Shown here: piece by piece, positions 61,093-64,000 of the stretch
How positions within the stretch are numbered: the stretch's first letter is position 1
Layout: every line of letters begins with the position of its first letter
DNA from: Paenibacillus tritici
Lineage (GTDB): Bacteria > Bacillota > Bacilli > Paenibacillales > Paenibacillaceae
Assembly: GCF_013204885.1 (NCBI RefSeq)
Contig: NZ_JABMKX010000021.1
Coordinates: forward strand, 37,256-101,255
Direction of reading: 5' to 3'
DNA length: 64,000 bases
Translations under genes and position numbers: made by a program
Notes under the pieces: generated by a model
What the model saw: the letters and a program-made list of their open reading frames with translations, nothing else
The model's database searches: none
Told to the model about the DNA's origin: nothing

Positions 61093-61099
61093 CTCTGCA

Positions 61100-61939
61100 A
61101 TGGAACATTTTGTGTTGAACAACGGTGTGGTAATGCCAAAGATTGGTCTCGGTGTGTATAACATCAAAGATAATAATGAAGACGCTATACTCTGGGCGCT
61201 CAATAACGGGTACCGGCATCTGGATACGGCCGCTGCTTACCGCAACGAGGAGCTGATCGCCAGGGCCATCCGGAAATCAGGCGTCAAGCGAAGCGATATC
61301 TTTATTACGACCAAGGTATGGAGTACTGATCTGGGGCGGAAGACCCGTCAGGCGTTTGAGACCAGTCTGCAAAAACTGCAAACCGACTATATTGATCTTT
61401 ATCTGATCCACTGGCCAGCGAAGAACTACCTGGAGAGCTGGCATCTCATGGAATCGCTGTACAAGGAGGGGAAGATCCGGGCCATTGGGGTATCTAATTT
61501 TGAGCAGGAGCATCTGGACAAGGTTATGAAGCAGGGAACCATCATTCCCGCTGTGAATCAGATCCAGACGAACCCTCTGCTGCAGCAAGGTGCGCTTCAT
61601 GAATACATGGGCAAGCATGGGATACAGCATGTTGCCTGGAGCCCCTTTGGACATGGGAACAAGGAGATACTTGCCCACCCTGTACTGGCCGAAATTGCAG
61701 CCAAGTATAATAAAACAGCGGCGCAAGTCATCCTGAGATGGAACCTCCAGCGGGATATCGCAGTGATTCCGAAATCAGTCACTCCCGCAAGACTGCAACA
61801 AAATTTGGAAGTATTTGATTTTGCTCTGTCTGACGATGAGATGGGTCAAATCGTTGCCCTGGATCAGAATAAACGGGGCTTTGTTGATCCTCAGAACAAA
61901 TTTTACCTATGGACAACCCGTTTTATCCCGCTGTCATAA
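61100..61939 (+). CDS. Aldo/keto reductase
   Basis: This 279-residue NADPH-dependent carbonyl reductase has GVYNIKDNNEDAILWALNNGYRHLDTA-type N-terminal features, the catalytic Tyr in DTAAAYRNEE, the Lys in TTKVWS, the His in LIHWPAK and the coenzyme loop IPKSVTPARLQQN. The final residues are unusual in ending FYLWTTRFIPLS. It is co-transcribed with the ArsR gene. Confidence 0.9.
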   Translation: MEHFVLNNGVVMPKIGLGVYNIKDNNEDAILWALNNGYRHLDTAAAYRNEELIARAIRKSGVKRSDIFITTKVWSTDLGRKTRQAFETSLQKLQTDYIDLYLIHWPAKNYLESWHLMESLYKEGKIRAIGVSNFEQEHLDKVMKQGTIIPAVNQIQTNPLLQQGALHEYMGKHGIQHVAWSPFGHGNKEILAHPVLAEIAAKYNKTAAQVILRWNLQRDIAVIPKSVTPARLQQNLEVFDFALSDDEMGQIVALDQNKRGFVDPQNKFYLWTTRFIPLS

Positions 61940-62005
61940 ATTTTTCTGCACCAACTGCAACATTTCGCCTCAAATGACCATCTTAGTATATAGAGGTGAT
62001 GCACA

Positions 62006-63004
62006 ATGAAACCAACTAATCTAACGAAGCACGCAAAAAAAATGAGCATCGCGTGCGGAATTCTGGCTGCCAGCTTATCGTTCGGAGCGTCCGCGTTTGC
62101 ATTTTCGGACCTTAAAGGAAACCCTGCCGAAACCAAAATCAATGCACTGCATAACGCCGGTGTGATCAACGGTATAACTAGTGATCTGTTTGCCCCCAAG
62201 GCTAAAGTGACCACGGCCCAAGCCATCCAGTTTCTTGTCAAAGGATTGGCGCTTGCCCCACAACCGGGGACGGACAGCAATGCTTCCACGGCCAGCAGTT
62301 TTTTTGAGAATGTAAAAGATAATGCCTGGTATGCTTCCTCGTTCGCAATTGCCCAGCAGAGCGGCCTTACGCTGGCGAAGGATATCGACCCGAACGCGCC
62401 TATGACCCGGGCAGAATTCGCCCACTTATTGACGCAAGCCTTGCAGAGCAAGGGCAATTTCCCGGTCACCAAAATGTTCTTCATGATTGAGGATGGCGAT
62501 AAACTCTCTCCAGAGGTTAATTACAGTCTCCAGGTCCTGCTGAACACGAAGGTACTTACCCTGGACAACGGCAAATTCCGCCCGGCAGATGTCATTACTC
62601 GCTCCGAGGCTGCGGTGATGATCCATGATGCTGCTGATTTTGCCGCACGGGTGATCACTCCGAATAATCCGGTGATTGAGCCTTCTGAACCGGAGCCGGT
62701 TCCGGTCAATAACTACGTCTCGGATGTAGTCCTGGAAAAAGCGGCTGAAGGCGTCAACAAAGCCACCATCACCGTTGACAATCTGCCTAACCCAGGTTAC
62801 GGCTTGGTAGTTGAGCGTATCGAGTTCACCAGTGCTACCAAAGCAGTGCTTTACTTCAAAGTCACCTTGCCTGACCCGGATAAAATGTACGCTCAGGTGA
62901 TCACCAAAGGTTCGGTATCCACATATCTGCCCGCAGGCTACACCGCGACAGCAGAGCCTGTAATGGGTTCGCGCTGGCTGCAGCCGTCCACCCAGACTCA
63001 ATAA
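62006..63004 (+). CDS. Secreted SLH-domain protein
   Basis: This 332-residue exported protein has a signal peptide ending near Ala32 (FGASAFA). SLH-like repeats occupy about 33-215 (FSDLKGNPAETKINAL; VKDNAWYASSFAIAQQSGL). A Pro/Glu linker (EPSEPEPVPVN) leads to a C-terminal domain of about 90 residues resembling PrcB-type domains. SLH repeats bind pyruvylated wall polymers. GAGGTGATGCACA precedes the ATG. Confidence 0.82.
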   Translation: MKPTNLTKHAKKMSIACGILAASLSFGASAFAFSDLKGNPAETKINALHNAGVINGITSDLFAPKAKVTTAQAIQFLVKGLALAPQPGTDSNASTASSFFENVKDNAWYASSFAIAQQSGLTLAKDIDPNAPMTRAEFAHLLTQALQSKGNFPVTKMFFMIEDGDKLSPEVNYSLQVLLNTKVLTLDNGKFRPADVITRSEAAVMIHDAADFAARVITPNNPVIEPSEPEPVPVNNYVSDVVLEKAAEGVNKATITVDNLPNPGYGLVVERIEFTSATKAVLYFKVTLPDPDKMYAQVITKGSVSTYLPAGYTATAEPVMGSRWLQPSTQTQ

Positions 63005-63043
63005 GATGTGATGATCCTCCAAGGATTGGTCAAGGAAAAGTTA

Positions 63044-63094
63044 AAAGGGGCTGTCCCAAAAGCCATGAAATGGCTGCCTGGGACAGCCCTTTGT
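63044..63094 (+). terminator. Terminator after the SLH gene
   Basis: AAAGGGGCTGTCCC pairs with GGGACAGCCCTTT around an internal small hairpin (AGCCAT/ATGGCT); followed by TTGTTTTG. Confidence 0.78.
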
Positions 63095-63104
63095 TTTGAA
63101 GTAA

Positions 63105-63275
63105 GATCAACGTGGGCACTTGGGTGGACGCTGCGCGAACGGACCGTTATTCCAATCGCTGTGCTCTCCAGATTTTTTTCATTCCCCTTAGCGGTGAAAA
63201 TCCGGAGACCAAGGCGACCGCTGTCGCTTTTCCACAATCGTTCCGTTCTCTCCGCTGTTTAAGCGGAAAATAGAC
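63105..63275. repeat. Diverged relative of the MITE-like repeat
   Basis: A non-coding stretch shares a core with the two MITE-like repeats: CCAGATTT then GCGGTGAAAATCCGG and AAGGCGACCGCT. The terminal inverted repeats are not recognisable, so it is a diverged or different family member. It sits between the SLH gene and the transposase. Confidence 0.45.
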
Positions 63276-63298
63276 GACAATATTTATAAAAACGCAAA

Positions 63299-63363
63299 AA
63301 AAGAAACCTCTCTTTTGTTAAAATGGAGTTACCACACAACCATTTCAAAGGAGAGGTTTCTTT
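63299..63363. mobile_element. Left-end hairpin of the IS1182-type element
   Basis: AAAGAAACCTCTCTTTTG and CAAAGGAGAGGTTTCTTT are 18-bp inverted repeats (one mismatch) separated by 29 bases directly before the transposase. The right arm contains the ribosome binding site. This probably includes or borders the element's terminal region. Confidence 0.65.
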
Positions 63364-64000
63364 GTACATTCAATATACCATGGACCAACTTTGCTTGCCA
63401 ATGGATCTGGAAGAAGATATCCCGGAAAATCACCTCGTTCGCGTCGTGAATGCCGCCGTCAATCGGCTGGACAACGCCATTTTTGACGCTGCTTATCCCG
63501 GCGGCGGCCGCGACAGCTACCATCCCAAAATGCTCACCAAAGTCATCATCTACGCCTACACTCAGCGAATCTATTCGTCTCGCCAAATCGCCAAAGCGGT
63601 ACGGGAGAACATTCCCTTCATGTGGCTGGCCGGGCGGCAGCGACCCGACTTCCGTACGCTGAATCGCTTCCGTTCCCAGCGGATGAGAAATGTCCTCGAA
63701 ACGGTATTTACCGCCGTGCTTCAGTTTCTGGCTGACGAAAACTACGTGTCTCTGGAGCATTATTTTGTGGATGGCACCAAGATCGAGGCCAACGCGAATC
63801 GTTACACTTTCGTGTGGGGCAAAGCGGTTAGTAAATATAAGTCCAAGCTGCAAGAAAAGGTACAGGCTTTGTTTGAGGACATTGAGGCTGCAGAGAAACA
63901 AGAAGAACAGGAACACCGCGGCCAGGACCTGAGCGAACTTGGCGAGTCCGCTGAGATCAGCAGTGAGAAACTCGAACAAATGACTCAGGCGCTGGAGTCA
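63362..64000 (+). CDS. IS1182 family transposase, 5' part
   Basis: The window ends inside this gene; 213 codons are visible without a stop. The N-terminus MYIQYTMDQLCLPMDLEED, the AYPGGGRDSYHPKMLTKV segment and the DGTKIEANANRYTF motif (first catalytic Asp region) match IS1182/DDE transposases. The TTG start follows AAAGGAGAGG; an ATG six codons later is the alternative. The 3' end and right IR lie beyond 64000. Confidence 0.9.
   Translation, partial: MYIQYTMDQLCLPMDLEEDIPENHLVRVVNAAVNRLDNAIFDAAYPGGGRDSYHPKMLTKVIIYAYTQRIYSSRQIAKAVRENIPFMWLAGRQRPDFRTLNRFRSQRMRNVLETVFTAVLQFLADENYVSLEHYFVDGTKIEANANRYTFVWGKAVSKYKSKLQEKVQALFEDIEAAEKQEEQEHRGQDLSELGESAEISSEKLEQMTQALES

Overview
The window looks like a chromosomal segment of an aerobic, spore-forming Gram-positive bacterium, most likely Paenibacillus or a close relative. 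The evidence is a set of strong GGAGG-type ribosome binding sites, frequent TTG/GTG starts, a cortex-morphogenesis gene (cmpA), a secretin-less Tad/Flp pilus locus, OhrR-like and XRE-type control sites, and an IS1182-type transposase at the right edge. This genus assignment is an inference from content, not from a search.

Layout. 1-16.6 kb: a Tad/Flp (type IVb pilus) system in two blocks, both on the minus strand. The main operon runs from 16528 down to 5821: a CpaE-like ATPase, tadA, tadB, tadC, a Flp pilin, TadE-like and TadG-like proteins, a prepilin peptidase and an FHA protein. It has a clear promoter and a terminator-like leader hairpin. A second block (CpaB-like SAF protein plus a CpaE-like protein with a broken P-loop) lies at 13-1900. 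Housekeeping genes (purU, nfo, a DUF2621 gene and a TIGR01777 epimerase) sit between them. 16.7-23.3 kb: small genes, a divergent peroxide-defence pair (ohr/gpx) with operator-like palindromes, two identical tRNA-Leu genes flanking a small regulatory module, tRNA-Glu, alanine dehydrogenase, and two copies of a MITE-like repeat. 23.3-28 kb: a complete branched-chain amino-acid ABC transporter (livHMGFJ). 28.3-31.4 kb: two Gfo/Idh/MocA oxidoreductases with an AraC regulator. 31.7-38.6 kb: tRNA-Ser and tRNA-Asn, assorted single genes, a 33-bp tandem repeat, a diguanylate cyclase and a decayed orphan type I-C-like CRISPR array.

38.7-57.4 kb is the outstanding feature: about twenty minus-strand genes, mostly overlapping or separated by fewer than 60 bases, that form one biosynthetic operon. 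It begins with a TcmN-type aromatase/cyclase, an intact ketosynthase (C-H-H), a ketosynthase-like chain-length-factor partner that has lost all three catalytic residues, an acyl carrier protein and its own AcpS. This is a minimal type II (aromatic) polyketide synthase, unusual for a Firmicute. Next come an MFS exporter, a cupin, an amidohydrolase, a metal-dependent cyclase, a TIGR04076 protein, three paralogous HemN/HemW-like radical SAM proteins, a carboxymuconolactone-decarboxylase-like protein, a U32-peptidase-like Fe-S protein, a flavin reductase, an alpha/beta hydrolase, two cobalamin-binding radical SAM enzymes and a HEAT-repeat protein. The plausible story is an aromatic polyketide scaffold made by the PKS genes and then methylated, rearranged or hydroxylated by oxygen-independent radical chemistry. 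A winged-helix regulator is encoded just upstream, and three GTTAA/GTTAT repeats at 11-bp spacing precede the first gene.

57.7-64 kb: that regulator, a TetR/MFS pair with matching operators, an ArsR regulator with an aldo/keto reductase, an SLH-domain secreted protein and the 5' part of an IS1182-family transposase cut by the window edge.
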